Of a stretch of DNA of 64,000 bases, positions 27,817-36,418 are shown in pieces. This stretch comes from Bifidobacterium dentium JCM 1195 = DSM 20436 (GTDB lineage Bacteria; Actinomycetota; Actinomycetes; Actinomycetales; Bifidobacteriaceae). The DNA lies in NCBI RefSeq assembly GCF_001042595.1, contig NZ_AP012326.1, positions 2,294,001 to 2,358,000 of the forward strand, in the 5' to 3' direction. The notes beneath the pieces are model-generated. The model was not told where the DNA came from and ran no database searches. It worked only from the letters and a program-made list of their open reading frames with translations. Made by a program: the position numbers and the translations under genes. Position 1 is the first letter of the stretch, and each line of letters opens with the position of its first letter.

Positions 27817-29121
27817 CTACTTCCAATCGATAAGGAACGAAATCGCGATGCCGAAATAAGAGAATGCCGTCAGCGCGATTACCGTCGCAAACACGGTTCT
27901 GTTCCGCGCGCCGGAGACCAGTCGCGGAACCAGCAGGAACAGCAATGGCAGTATCGGCACGAAATAACGATTCTGTATGCCCGAAGCGTATCCGCTGGAT
28001 TTGCCGGCCCACGCGATCAGCATGGCCGTGCAGGTCGCCGCGAAGTACGCGCAACTCACCAATGCGGGAACGGCGATCTCCTTCCAGCCCTGCAGATGCC
28101 GTTGCGAAGCGCCGACGATCACCAGGATGGCGATGGCGAGCAGTACGGGAATGACGACGGCGTTGGCTAACTGCACGGCTTCGGTACCCGCGAAGAACTG
28201 TAGGTTGCGGCCGGCGTTGACCAATCGTCCGTCGATTTTCTCCGTATCCACAGTCAACGGTTCGAAGAACGTCTGGAACCAAGAACCAATCAGCGAGAAC
28301 GGATCGGCCATCATCTGTTTTTTCAGCTGGCTGATCTGCTCGATACTGACATGGCTTGGAGCGGTGGCGATGTGAGCAACCTTGCGGTTCCACATCGCCA
28401 TGGAGGCGATCGAAGCCATAACAGGCACGACCAGAGCCATCTTCAACGGTATTTTCTTCGCCTTGCCAAGTAGCACGAACACAAAGAACGAAACCAAAAT
28501 GCAGGTGATTTTGACCTGCCCCAGCATCGCCGCCAGCACCGACAGTATGCCGATATGCAGCCACCCGAACCGAGTGCTTTGATAACAGCACAGCACCACG
28601 GCGATGAACAGCAACGATATGCTGTTGATCATCGCATCGGCCGTCGGGAACGTCAATGAGAAGAACGTCATCGGCAGAATGGCCGTGGCAAGAATCGCAT
28701 ATCGAAACTCGCGGGCAAGCCATATCGCCAAGGCGATGATGCCGGAAGTAATCAGCAACGTGGCAATGCTCGATGCCTTGTAATCACCTTGAATAATCAG
28801 GCTTGGCAGATACGCGAACGGCGAGTTCACCGCAGTGTTGTTGAACGGCTTGATGATCCCATTGTCATTCTTGACCACCCATTCGGGAAAATCCTGGGAC
28901 AGCTGCGGCACGATGGTCCCTGCGCGCAACTGTTCCACACGAAGCCAGTGGGCCGTTGAATCATTCTGATATGAGTACTTCCCCGTGGAAATGACGGTCA
29001 ACCCCGTCACCACGGTCAGTAACCAGTACAGTATGGCACTGACCGCCGCGAGTCTTGGCACGGTTCCACCTGCCGAATTCTCAATCGACGGTTGTTTGCC
29101 GGAACCGTGCCGTGCGCTCAT
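27817..29121 (-). CDS. DUF2142-like multi-spanning membrane protein (GT-C type)
   Basis: A 434-residue protein with about ten to twelve membrane helices. After the first helix an outside loop carries AHWLRVEQLRAGTIVPQ, and later LPMTFFSLTFPTADAMINSI. Both fit the DUF2142 family, whose members resemble GT-C glycosyltransferases using polyprenyl-linked sugars. The late segment GIQNRYFVPILPLLFLLVPR is also typical. AAGG lies 8 nt before the ATG. It follows the ABC exporter genes on the same strand with about 40 bp between, so it may add side sugars to the exported polymer on the outside. Function is inferred. Confidence 0.8.
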   Translation of the reverse strand: MSARHGSGKQPSIENSAGGTVPRLAAVSAILYWLLTVVTGLTVISTGKYSYQNDSTAHWLRVEQLRAGTIVPQLSQDFPEWVVKNDNGIIKPFNNTAVNSPFAYLPSLIIQGDYKASSIATLLITSGIIALAIWLAREFRYAILATAILPMTFFSLTFPTADAMINSISLLFIAVVLCCYQSTRFGWLHIGILSVLAAMLGQVKITCILVSFFVFVLLGKAKKIPLKMALVVPVMASIASMAMWNRKVAHIATAPSHVSIEQISQLKKQMMADPFSLIGSWFQTFFEPLTVDTEKIDGRLVNAGRNLQFFAGTEAVQLANAVVIPVLLAIAILVIVGASQRHLQGWKEIAVPALVSCAYFAATCTAMLIAWAGKSSGYASGIQNRYFVPILPLLFLLVPRLVSGARNRTVFATVIALTAFSYFGIAISFLIDWK

Positions 29122-29160
29122 AGGGCATGCCTTACTACTAACTCTTCGCGGTAATTATAA

Positions 29161-30447
29161 TCAGGCCGTCTCCCGCTCCACCTGCGAATCATCTAACGGC
29201 TCAATTGTCAAGGCTCTGTCGCTGAGGAGCGCATACTCACGATTACGATCGTCACGAATCACAAAGCTGCAGGCGTTGTCATCAAGGGCGACGCCGACGG
29301 CGTCCGTGGCTTTCGGATCGCTTGGGCTTGGCGTGCGCAGCGACGTAATCAGACGGAATTCACCGTTATTGAACAGGTTCAACGGCATTTCGAAGTGCAC
29401 GGTCTGATGGCCGCGCCGTGTCATCCTGAACACCTTGGAACCGGTGTCGTACGTGATGCCGCCGCGGCGAATGTCATGCAGCGCGATGGCCAGGTAGAAG
29501 TCTCCCGGCTCGTCATACTGATACTCCACGTCGAATTTGAACGTATCCGCACTGGAGCAGACCTTCGGGGAGATCGCAGTCGTCTTGAGCAATGGGCAAC
29601 GTTCGTTCAGGCCGTTCGGGTAGCCTCCACGCTCCTCCTGACGCTTGCGTTCGGCTTTCTCCTCGGCTTCCAAGTTGGCCAACGTATACTGCTGCGACAC
29701 GGTTTCCGGATCGCCGATGGCCTCCACTTCGCCATCTGCGATCATCATGGCGCGGGAGCAGTACTTCTTTACGGAATTCATGTCGTGGGTCACGAGAATG
29801 ACCGTTTTGGACGGGTCTTTTTTGATTTCGGTGAAGAAGTCATCGCACTTGCGCTGGAACGCCTCATCACCGACCGCGAGCACCTCGTCAAGCACCAGAA
29901 TGTCGCCTTGGGCCTTGATGGCCACGGAGAACGCCAGACGAACCTGCATGCCGGAGGAATAGTTCTTCAGCTTCTGGTCCATGAATTCCTCAAGCTCCGC
30001 GAATTTGACGATGTCGTCATACATCGCATCGACTTCCTCATGGGTGAAGCCGAGCAGGGAACCGTTCAGGTACACGTTCTCACGTCCGGTGAGCTCCGGA
30101 TTGAAGCCCACGCCAAGTTCGATGAACGGCACCAATTTGCCCGTAACGGTAATCGAACCGTTCTCCGGGTAGTAGATCTGAGAAATCAGTTTCAGCAACG
30201 TGGACTTGCCGCCGCCGTTACGGCCGACGATGCCGAAGAACTCGCCCTGATGCACCTCGAAGCTGATGTCTTTGAGCACTTCCTGCTTCTTGTAGCCCTT
30301 GATGCCCTTGGTCCAGTTGATGAACGCCTGCTTCAGACCGGTGGCCTGCTCCGTCGGCAGCTTGAAGCATTTGGATACGTGGCTTGCCGAGAGCACCACC
30401 GGATTTTTCGTATAGTCGATCTTCTCGATCATTTCCTCATCGGGCAT
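29161..30447 (-). CDS. Polysaccharide ABC exporter, ATP-binding protein (Wzt/TagH type)
   Basis: A 428-residue ATPase. Walker A is GIVGRNGGGKSTLLKLI, the signature is KNYSSGMQVRLAFSVAI (SSGMQ in place of SGGQ, usual for this subfamily), Walker B is DILVLDEVLAVGDEAFQRKC. After about residue 260 there is a C-terminal beta-rich domain like the Wzt carbohydrate-binding domain, which recognises finished glycan chains. The start overlaps the permease stop as TGATG. Together with the permease it would export a lipid-linked polymer completed in the cytosol, probably the galactofuranose-containing glycan. Confidence 0.93.
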   Translation of the reverse strand: MPDEEMIEKIDYTKNPVVLSASHVSKCFKLPTEQATGLKQAFINWTKGIKGYKKQEVLKDISFEVHQGEFFGIVGRNGGGKSTLLKLISQIYYPENGSITVTGKLVPFIELGVGFNPELTGRENVYLNGSLLGFTHEEVDAMYDDIVKFAELEEFMDQKLKNYSSGMQVRLAFSVAIKAQGDILVLDEVLAVGDEAFQRKCDDFFTEIKKDPSKTVILVTHDMNSVKKYCSRAMMIADGEVEAIGDPETVSQQYTLANLEAEEKAERKRQEERGGYPNGLNERCPLLKTTAISPKVCSSADTFKFDVEYQYDEPGDFYLAIALHDIRRGGITYDTGSKVFRMTRRGHQTVHFEMPLNLFNNGEFRLITSLRTPSPSDPKATDAVGVALDDNACSFVIRDDRNREYALLSDRALTIEPLDDSQVERETA

Positions 30448-31283
30448 CACATGACCTCCGCGAACTTGCGGCTGTTGCGGCGGAATAGGCAGACGCCAAG
30501 CCACAGCAGCACAACGGTAAGGACCAGCGGGAACAGACGAATGCCCCAATTGCCGAACTGATTCCAGATGGTCGGTTGGGTATCGGGGGCGATGAAGTTG
30601 TGACGAATATCCTGAATCGTCTGCGCGAACGGGTTCAGCAGCTCCAAACGGGCCAGGTCGGCGAGTATTCCGCCTCGGTTGGTCACATAGGTGAGCGGAT
30701 AGATGATAGGCATGCCGTAGAACACCAACTGCTGCAGGACTTCCCAAATATGGGCGATATCACGGAAGTACACGTACATGGTCGCCATCAGCAGGGTCAG
30801 TGCCAGGGTGATGGCGTACAGCTCGATGATATTCAGCGGCAGCAGCACCACACGCCAGGTGAACTGCACGCGGGCCACGAGCGCGAAAATCAGCACGACC
30901 ACCAGATTGATGGCGAAGCTGATCAGTGCGCCGATGGTGGCGGACACCACCACGATGTAGTTCGGGAAATGGATCTTACGCAGCAGATCGCCACGGTCCA
31001 CGACCGAACGCAGGCCGATGTTGGTCGATTCGGTGACGAACTGCCAGGAGCTGATGCCCAGCAGCAGCACCACCGGATAGGTCGGAGTGCCGTCCGACAT
31101 GCGCAGGAACTTGCCGAACACCACATACATCACGCAGAACATCATCAACGGCTTGAGTACCGACCATGCGATGCCGAGGAACGACCCCTGATAGCGGAGC
31201 CTGAAGTCGGTCTTGACCAGACCTTGCAGAACGGTCCATGCATAACCGTATCTGTCTTGAATATTCTTCACCAGCTGTTTCAC
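30447..31283 (-). CDS. Polysaccharide ABC exporter, permease (Wzm/TagG type, ABC-2)
   Basis: A 278-residue protein with six membrane helices. The N-terminus has the short amphipathic entry helix and TDFRLRYQGSFLGIAWSVLKPL, the hallmark of TagG/Wzm permeases, and the C-terminus ends in a helix that carries GVCLFRRNSRKFAEVM. Start is GTG. It is translationally coupled to the ATPase. The pair forms a complete exporter alongside the separate Wzx/Wzy set at 8.5-14.7 kb. Confidence 0.93.
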   Translation of the reverse strand: MKQLVKNIQDRYGYAWTVLQGLVKTDFRLRYQGSFLGIAWSVLKPLMMFCVMYVVFGKFLRMSDGTPTYPVVLLLGISSWQFVTESTNIGLRSVVDRGDLLRKIHFPNYIVVVSATIGALISFAINLVVVLIFALVARVQFTWRVVLLPLNIIELYAITLALTLLMATMYVYFRDIAHIWEVLQQLVFYGMPIIYPLTYVTNRGGILADLARLELLNPFAQTIQDIRHNFIAPDTQPTIWNQFGNWGIRLFPLVLTVVLLWLGVCLFRRNSRKFAEVM

Positions 31284-31351
31284 AAGTTGTATCCTATCAG
31301 TGCCCGTTCTTAAGCGACTTTGCGCGGCGGAATGCCCCGCATTTCCTTACA

Positions 31352-32431
31352 TCATCCTGCGTTCCGCATCATGTGCAGGGTGCGTTCGATGCCTTGCCGA
31401 ATCGGATACTTCGCCTTCCAGCCCAAACCGGCGAGCTTGCCGCCATCCATCAACGCGAGCGTCGCTTTGGAATAGCCTTTGGATTCCACCTCGTCAGGAA
31501 GCTCGAAACGAACCTCGACCCCGCAATATTCGGCCACTAGGGCAGCCAGATCGCGCAGTCGGCAGTCGGACGCGGAATCGGCGATGTTGTAGGCCTCACC
31601 TGCCTTGCCCTGCATCATGCAATACAGCAGTCCCGTCACGGTATCGCCCACGTAGGCGTAGGAATACCGTTGCGTGCCTTCGCTTTTCAGGATGATGTCT
31701 TCGCCGGCAAGCCCCCGATGGATGAATTGCGACAACGCCTTGCTGTCGTCCGCGTGCAACGTGGGACCATACGTGCGCGCGATGCGGGGTATGACCGGAC
31801 GCACACCATACTGTTCACGGTAGGCCTGGCACAGGGATTCGCCCAAACGCTTGGCCTCCGGATAGCCGGCACGCAACGTATTGGCGTCGATATATCCGCA
31901 GTACCGTTCGTCGAACCGTTCGACATCGCCGCGATTCTGTCCGTAGACTTCCACGGATGATGCGAAGACGAAGTCGATGCCGTCGCCATGCCGCGAGGCG
32001 TCGTTGCCGCAAGCGTAGTCCAGCAGATTCTTCAGTCCGATGATGTTGGAGGTGATGGTGGCGACCGGTTCCGTGGCATAGGCCCTGGGATGCGTGGTGC
32101 TGGCCAGATGCACTACGATATCGGCTGGAAGTTCGGGGCAGGCACCCGGTACGGACACATCCATCTGCGCGACATGGAAATGTTCGCCGCCGACATATGG
32201 GAAGCGAGCGCGAATCCGCTCGGCATTCCGCCCGATGGCGATGACATCGCACCGGAAATCCGCTTCCGCATTCTTGCGCATCAATACATCGATGAGGAAA
32301 GTGCCGATCATGCCGGTCGCACCGGATACCGCGATGGTCTTGCCGTTCAGTCGGGACCAGTCGATGGGCAGGGCCGCGCAATATGACAGGTCGTCTTGGT
32401 AGAGCCGTGATTGCAGACGCTGGTCGGGCAA
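31352..32431 (-). CDS. NAD-dependent epimerase/dehydratase (extended SDR)
   Basis: A 359-residue enzyme with a Rossmann motif (VSGATGMIGTFLIDVLM, near residue 35-50), the NAD-binding VVHLASTTHP, a Ser in FASSVEVYG, and a Tyr-x-x-x-Lys pair in GYPEAKRLGES, where it reads Y-P-E-A-K. It resembles sugar-nucleotide epimerases and dTDP-glucose-dehydratase-like proteins. It starts with TTG, with AAAGGA 6 nt upstream, and follows the cytidylyltransferase gene by 26 bp. Extended-SDR genes next to TarI/IspD-like genes occur in surface-polymer clusters; a role in making a nucleotide-activated sugar or polyol is inferred. Confidence 0.88.
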   Translation of the reverse strand: MPDQRLQSRLYQDDLSYCAALPIDWSRLNGKTIAVSGATGMIGTFLIDVLMRKNAEADFRCDVIAIGRNAERIRARFPYVGGEHFHVAQMDVSVPGACPELPADIVVHLASTTHPRAYATEPVATITSNIIGLKNLLDYACGNDASRHGDGIDFVFASSVEVYGQNRGDVERFDERYCGYIDANTLRAGYPEAKRLGESLCQAYREQYGVRPVIPRIARTYGPTLHADDSKALSQFIHRGLAGEDIILKSEGTQRYSYAYVGDTVTGLLYCMMQGKAGEAYNIADSASDCRLRDLAALVAEYCGVEVRFELPDEVESKGYSKATLALMDGGKLAGLGWKAKYPIRQGIERTLHMMRNAG

Positions 32432-32457
32432 TGCCGTTCCTTTCGATGTTCGGTATG

Positions 32458-33192
32458 TTATTTCAGCCAGGTGTCCTCATCCGCCGTGATGTAGGCCTTG
32501 AACAATTCCAGATCGCCTTTGGTGGTGAGCTTGATGTTCTTGTCCGAACCTTTGGCGAAATGCAGGGTTTCGCCCAAATCGACCATCATGGTATTGATGT
32601 AGCTGGAACCGTGGATGCCGATGTTCTCCTTGAACGCCTTGCGATAGGCGGCCAGAAGCTTGCCGTAACGGTAGGCCTGCGGCGTGGAGACGCGGCGAAG
32701 CTGTTCGCGCGGCACATACTGTACGGTGGTCGATGGGTCATCCTGATTGATCACGAAGATCTGTTCGTTGTATGGAAGCGAGGTTACGGCATTGCCATAC
32801 CGTTCGCATACTTGGATCACGTCGGTGAGTACGTCGGCGTCGATCAGCGGTCGGATGCCGTCATGGATGATGACGATGTCTTCCGGATCGAGTTCATGCT
32901 CCAGATGTTCCACACCGTTGCAGATGGATTCCTGCACGCTGCCGCCACCGGGCACGATCCACTGGAGCTTGTCGATGTTGAACTGCTTGGCATAGGCGTC
33001 AACCATGGTCTGCCAGCCGTCGATGCACACCACCGCGATGGCGTCGACGTCGGGGTGGCGTTGGAAGCTCTCCAGCGTGTAGATGAGCACGGGCTTGTCG
33101 AACACGTTGATGAACTGCTTCGGAATATCCTGCCCCATTCGGGTTCCAGAACCGCCCGCTACCACTACCGCTACATTCTTCATGGAGTTCAC
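32458..33192 (-). CDS. IspD/TarI-like cytidylyltransferase
   Basis: A 244-residue nucleotidyltransferase. VAVVVAGGSGTRMGQDIPKQ is the CTP-binding loop, then VLIYTLESFQRHPDVD, a central IVIIHDGIRPLIDADV (the HDAVRP-like motif) and a C-terminal ITADEDTWLK. Both IspD (isoprenoid) and TarI (ribitol-5-phosphate) have this fold. Position beside an SDR gene, a LicD gene and a polymer exporter favours the TarI-like role, giving a CDP-polyol or similar donor. Start is GTG with AGAGG 6 nt upstream. Confidence 0.88.
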   Translation of the reverse strand: MNSMKNVAVVVAGGSGTRMGQDIPKQFINVFDKPVLIYTLESFQRHPDVDAIAVVCIDGWQTMVDAYAKQFNIDKLQWIVPGGGSVQESICNGVEHLEHELDPEDIVIIHDGIRPLIDADVLTDVIQVCERYGNAVTSLPYNEQIFVINQDDPSTTVQYVPREQLRRVSTPQAYRYGKLLAAYRKAFKENIGIHGSSYINTMMVDLGETLHFAKGSDKNIKLTTKGDLELFKAYITADEDTWLK

Positions 33193-33222
33193 TCTATACC
33201 TCTCGGCGGGCCATGCTGAAAT

Positions 33223-34370
33223 TCATCGTTCGATGTATTCGCGAATGATGTTCGCATCCGCCTCCGCCAAGGCGTGGCGATCGACGTGTTCGAAATGCAG
33301 ACCGATATCGTCGGGCAAGGAGAAGATGTCGCCATAGGCATGGCTCAGCAGATACATGTGATTCGCCGGAACCGGATACGCACGGTTTTCGAAGTGCATC
33401 AGCGGCAGTGGGAAGATGTCGTCGATGGCGCTGATCCATTCGAATCCACTGGGGTGGTCCATATTGTCGTAGGCACGGACGATGCCGCCGCCTCCTGCCG
33501 GGAGCAGACCACGCCGGTCTCACGCATCTTGGCCAGCTGGTCGTCAAACGCCTTTGTGATCAGCGTTCCGGCTTCCGAATCGGCGGGAACATATACGTTT
33601 TCGTCCCAGGCCGCACGGATGTGCTCATCGGCTTCCGATGCTTCGATGGCGGCCCGTCTATACTCCTGCACCTTCAGGAACGTGTCATGGTCGGGCGTGC
33701 GCACCCAATCGAACGGGAACAGGTCCACGAATCCCGGAACACGGGGATCACGCGGGGCGAAACGCACCTGACGGCAATGCACGATGCGATCCCAGACCAC
33801 GGTGACCTGATAATCCGGATTCGACGCAAGCACCTGCTCAAGACGCTCCAGGTCGTCACGCATGATGCCGAGATCAAGATCGTCATCCCACGGAATGAAA
33901 CCGTGATGGCGTACCGCACCGAGCAACGTGCCGCCGACCAGCCAGTATTGGGTGATGTCGTTGGCATTGCAGATGTCTGCGAAATCGTTGAGCATCCTGT
34001 TCAGCGCCGCCTGCAGCAGACCGATGTCGCCTTCCGCCTTCGGCAGGTCGAGAAAGAAGCGTTTGCGTGCGTCCAGACTGGTTTCGTCCGGTCTACGGTA
34101 CTGTGCCCAGAAACGAATGTCGGCCTTCGACTTTTCGGCTATCTGCATCCGATGCACGGTGTCGACCAGGTTGCGAGTGTCCTCACCCAAGCCGCGGACA
34201 CCGTATATGACGTCACGAAGTTCACACAGCATCGATTCCTGCTGTTTCAGCGCCTCGCCAAGACTGTTGTTCTCCCTTTCCAAATCATCGACCCTATCCA
34301 TGAGCCTTTGCATGGAACGTTCTGATGGCCAAAAGAGCTTTTCGCGCATTCGTCTCACTACAGATGCCAT
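33223..34370 (-). pseudogene. LicD-family phosphotransferase, frameshifted
   Basis: The frame from 34370 gives a coiled-coil-like N-terminus (residues 10-65) and the LicD core WLVGGTLLGAVRHHGF and IPWDDDLDLGIMRDDLERL, which transfers phosphocholine or another phospho-diester group to glycans. The frame is conserved up to MRETGV near 33515 and then runs into ASSVPTTIW and an early stop. In another frame the expected continuation appears at once (LLPAGGGGIVRAYDNMDHPS) and runs to a stop at 33223. A single missing base around 33495-33515 explains this. No homopolymer run marks the site. It is either a real inactivating mutation or a sequence error. Confidence 0.85.
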
Positions 34371-34465
34371 AATCGTTCCTTACTTCGCACGGGCCGGTAA
34401 AGAAAAATACTACCGCATGCACCCCTATCGGGGCACATGCGGCATACTGTCAATAGCCTGTGAGA

Positions 34466-36337
34466 TCAGTCCATCTTCAGGTAGTGCTTCCAATACGCCA
34501 CCGAAGTCAATTCGGCGCGCGCATCGGCGTATTCCTTACGCAAACGTTCAATGTTGGCCTTGTAGTACTTAAGATCCCTCGCATAACGCTTCTTGATCTG
34601 CGCATAGCGGTTCACATCCTTGGTACGGATAGCCCCCTTGCGGTTATACCAATCCAAGACCACCAACTTGTGCTTACCACGAATGACACCGGCCGGATAC
34701 AACCAACCCTGCAACGGGATAACGGCATATCCGGAACCGCCCTTCCTGAGGTAACGCTGGTTGTTGTCGGTAATCAGATCCTCCAGACGCTCTTTCAGAC
34801 TACGCGGCTTGTCGCCGTCGATCAGCTGACGATCGACATCTTCGACACGGAAACCGGACAGCTCCGGATCCTTGTCAGCCTGTTCCTGAAGGGTCTCGAA
34901 ATCGACGAGTTGCTCCTTGTTGCGATTCGCCGCCATAAAACTCTGTTCGGACTGCCCGGGCTTCTTGATGAACGCCGGCCCCTTCAGGAAATCCTCGAAG
35001 GCATCCAAGCACAGCTCCGCATTCTCATACCCGAATTTCTTGAGTTCCAAACGAATGTTGTTATGCAGTTCGCGCATAAAATCAGCATCCGGCGCCATAC
35101 CGCACGTCGCTTGGGCAATCATGGTGTTGCGCGTGGTCTGATAGCGTTCCACGGCGGCGTTGTAGCGTTCGAAGAACGACATGTGCCACACGCACAGACT
35201 GTTCATGGTGATGAAACCGGTCTTGCAACGGATACCGTATTCGGCGTCGTCGCAACGCACGAACACCGGCAGTGGCAAACCGTTCCTCTCGATGACGGAA
35301 ATCGGAATGCAGCAGTACCACCAAGCGGCATACATGTTATCTTTCTGCCACTTGGTCGGCGTGTACATCTCGTTGTAGATCAGATCATCGAACAGGGTCA
35401 AACGCAGACCCGGCTTGCAGCCGGCGAACGTGCCCTGCGGGGTCATGTTGCCGATGTCTTCCCACTGATCCTCACCGATCTCGTAGTTCAGCATGGCACC
35501 GCTGATCATGTCTTCGCGATGCTCGTCCTTGAGAATGCGGAGCAAATTGTAAGTGCGCTTGATGCTTTCCGGTGATACCGCGACATCGTCATCCATCAGC
35601 AGGATATTGGTGGCCTTCGGATCCTGTTCCATTGCGGTGATCATGCCACGGGTAAAGCCGCCTGCGCCACCGACGTTATCGTTCGGCACCACCGTGACAC
35701 GGTCGCCGCTGAGCTTGTCGGCATCCAGAGTGCGGCCGTTATCCATTACGTACATGTGGAAATGTTCGGCAATCGGGTCATCGGAGCCGATGATCTGATC
35801 CTTGACCAAGCCGATATTGCGTTCTATGAACGCTTCCTTCTTGAACGTGGTGGTGGACAGGACGAGCTCGACATCATTGAGTTCGCCATCGATATCCAGC
35901 TCATAGTAGCCATTGCGAATGGCGACGGTTCCTTCGGTCTTAATGAGGAAGCCGATGATGACCATATCATCGGTGACGTTCAGAGCAAGGTCGACGGTCT
36001 GCCATTCATCGGACGCCTCCTGCTTGCAGGAAACACCTTCGACGGGAATCGGATCGTGGGCAAAGGCGTCACCCATGGTCTGCTGCACTTCGCAAGCGGC
36101 GCCCTTGAGCTCGAGATGCAGGGTGAAGCTGGTCGCACGCGTATAGCGCTTCAGCTTCATCACGGATAGCGAGTTAAAATACGTGCTGAAATCAAAGGTT
36201 CCGGCGGTGAACATCTTCCACTCGCCGAGTTGTTCGTCAAAAACGACCGGCTGATCGGAACGGCAGTACAGTGCCGGATAGGCGACAGAGCGAGGATTCG
36301 TCTCCAACAGTATGTTCGCGAATTTCATCGAAGTCAT
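34466..36337 (-). CDS. GlfT2-like galactofuranosyltransferase, second copy
   Basis: A 623-residue protein with an N-terminal beta-sandwich domain (residues 1-170), a GT-A domain with VVPNDNVGGAGGFTRGMITA, NILLMDDDVAVSPESIKRTY, FVRCDDAEYGIRCK and a His motif (CVWHMSFFERYN), and a helical C-terminal domain. It has the same layout as the protein at 23602, but the two are well diverged. TATCCT lies 7 nt before the ATG at 36337 and no ribosome site is present, so the mRNA is probably leaderless. Two such enzymes would fit alternating linkages or two polymers. Confidence 0.88.
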   Translation of the reverse strand: MTSMKFANILLETNPRSVAYPALYCRSDQPVVFDEQLGEWKMFTAGTFDFSTYFNSLSVMKLKRYTRATSFTLHLELKGAACEVQQTMGDAFAHDPIPVEGVSCKQEASDEWQTVDLALNVTDDMVIIGFLIKTEGTVAIRNGYYELDIDGELNDVELVLSTTTFKKEAFIERNIGLVKDQIIGSDDPIAEHFHMYVMDNGRTLDADKLSGDRVTVVPNDNVGGAGGFTRGMITAMEQDPKATNILLMDDDVAVSPESIKRTYNLLRILKDEHREDMISGAMLNYEIGEDQWEDIGNMTPQGTFAGCKPGLRLTLFDDLIYNEMYTPTKWQKDNMYAAWWYCCIPISVIERNGLPLPVFVRCDDAEYGIRCKTGFITMNSLCVWHMSFFERYNAAVERYQTTRNTMIAQATCGMAPDADFMRELHNNIRLELKKFGYENAELCLDAFEDFLKGPAFIKKPGQSEQSFMAANRNKEQLVDFETLQEQADKDPELSGFRVEDVDRQLIDGDKPRSLKERLEDLITDNNQRYLRKGGSGYAVIPLQGWLYPAGVIRGKHKLVVLDWYNRKGAIRTKDVNRYAQIKKRYARDLKYYKANIERLRKEYADARAELTSVAYWKHYLKMD

Positions 36338-36371
36338 ACGTCATAGGATACTGGTAGGCCCTGAAGAGCGC

Positions 36372-36409
36372 ATGCGGGGTGTGCATCCCTAAGAATGCAC
36401 ACCCCGCAT
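36372..36409. terminator. Strong hairpin after the GH53 gene
   Basis: Perfect 15-bp arms (ATGCGGGGTGTGCAT and ATGCACACCCCGCAT) with an 8-nt loop, 10 bp beyond the stop of the GH53 gene on the minus strand. The stem is very stable but lacks a long T-run. It separates the GH53 gene from the leaderless promoter of the transferase downstream. Confidence 0.8.
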
Positions 36410-36418
36410 ATCCATGCA

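Noticed and set aside
32458..33192. Cytidylyltransferase as housekeeping ispD
   Set aside because: Cannot be ruled out by fold, but the SDR, LicD and exporter neighbours favour a polymer-precursor role.
33223..33530. Programmed frameshift in licD
   Set aside because: No slippery heptamer or homopolymer run is visible at the break; mutation or sequencing error is simpler.
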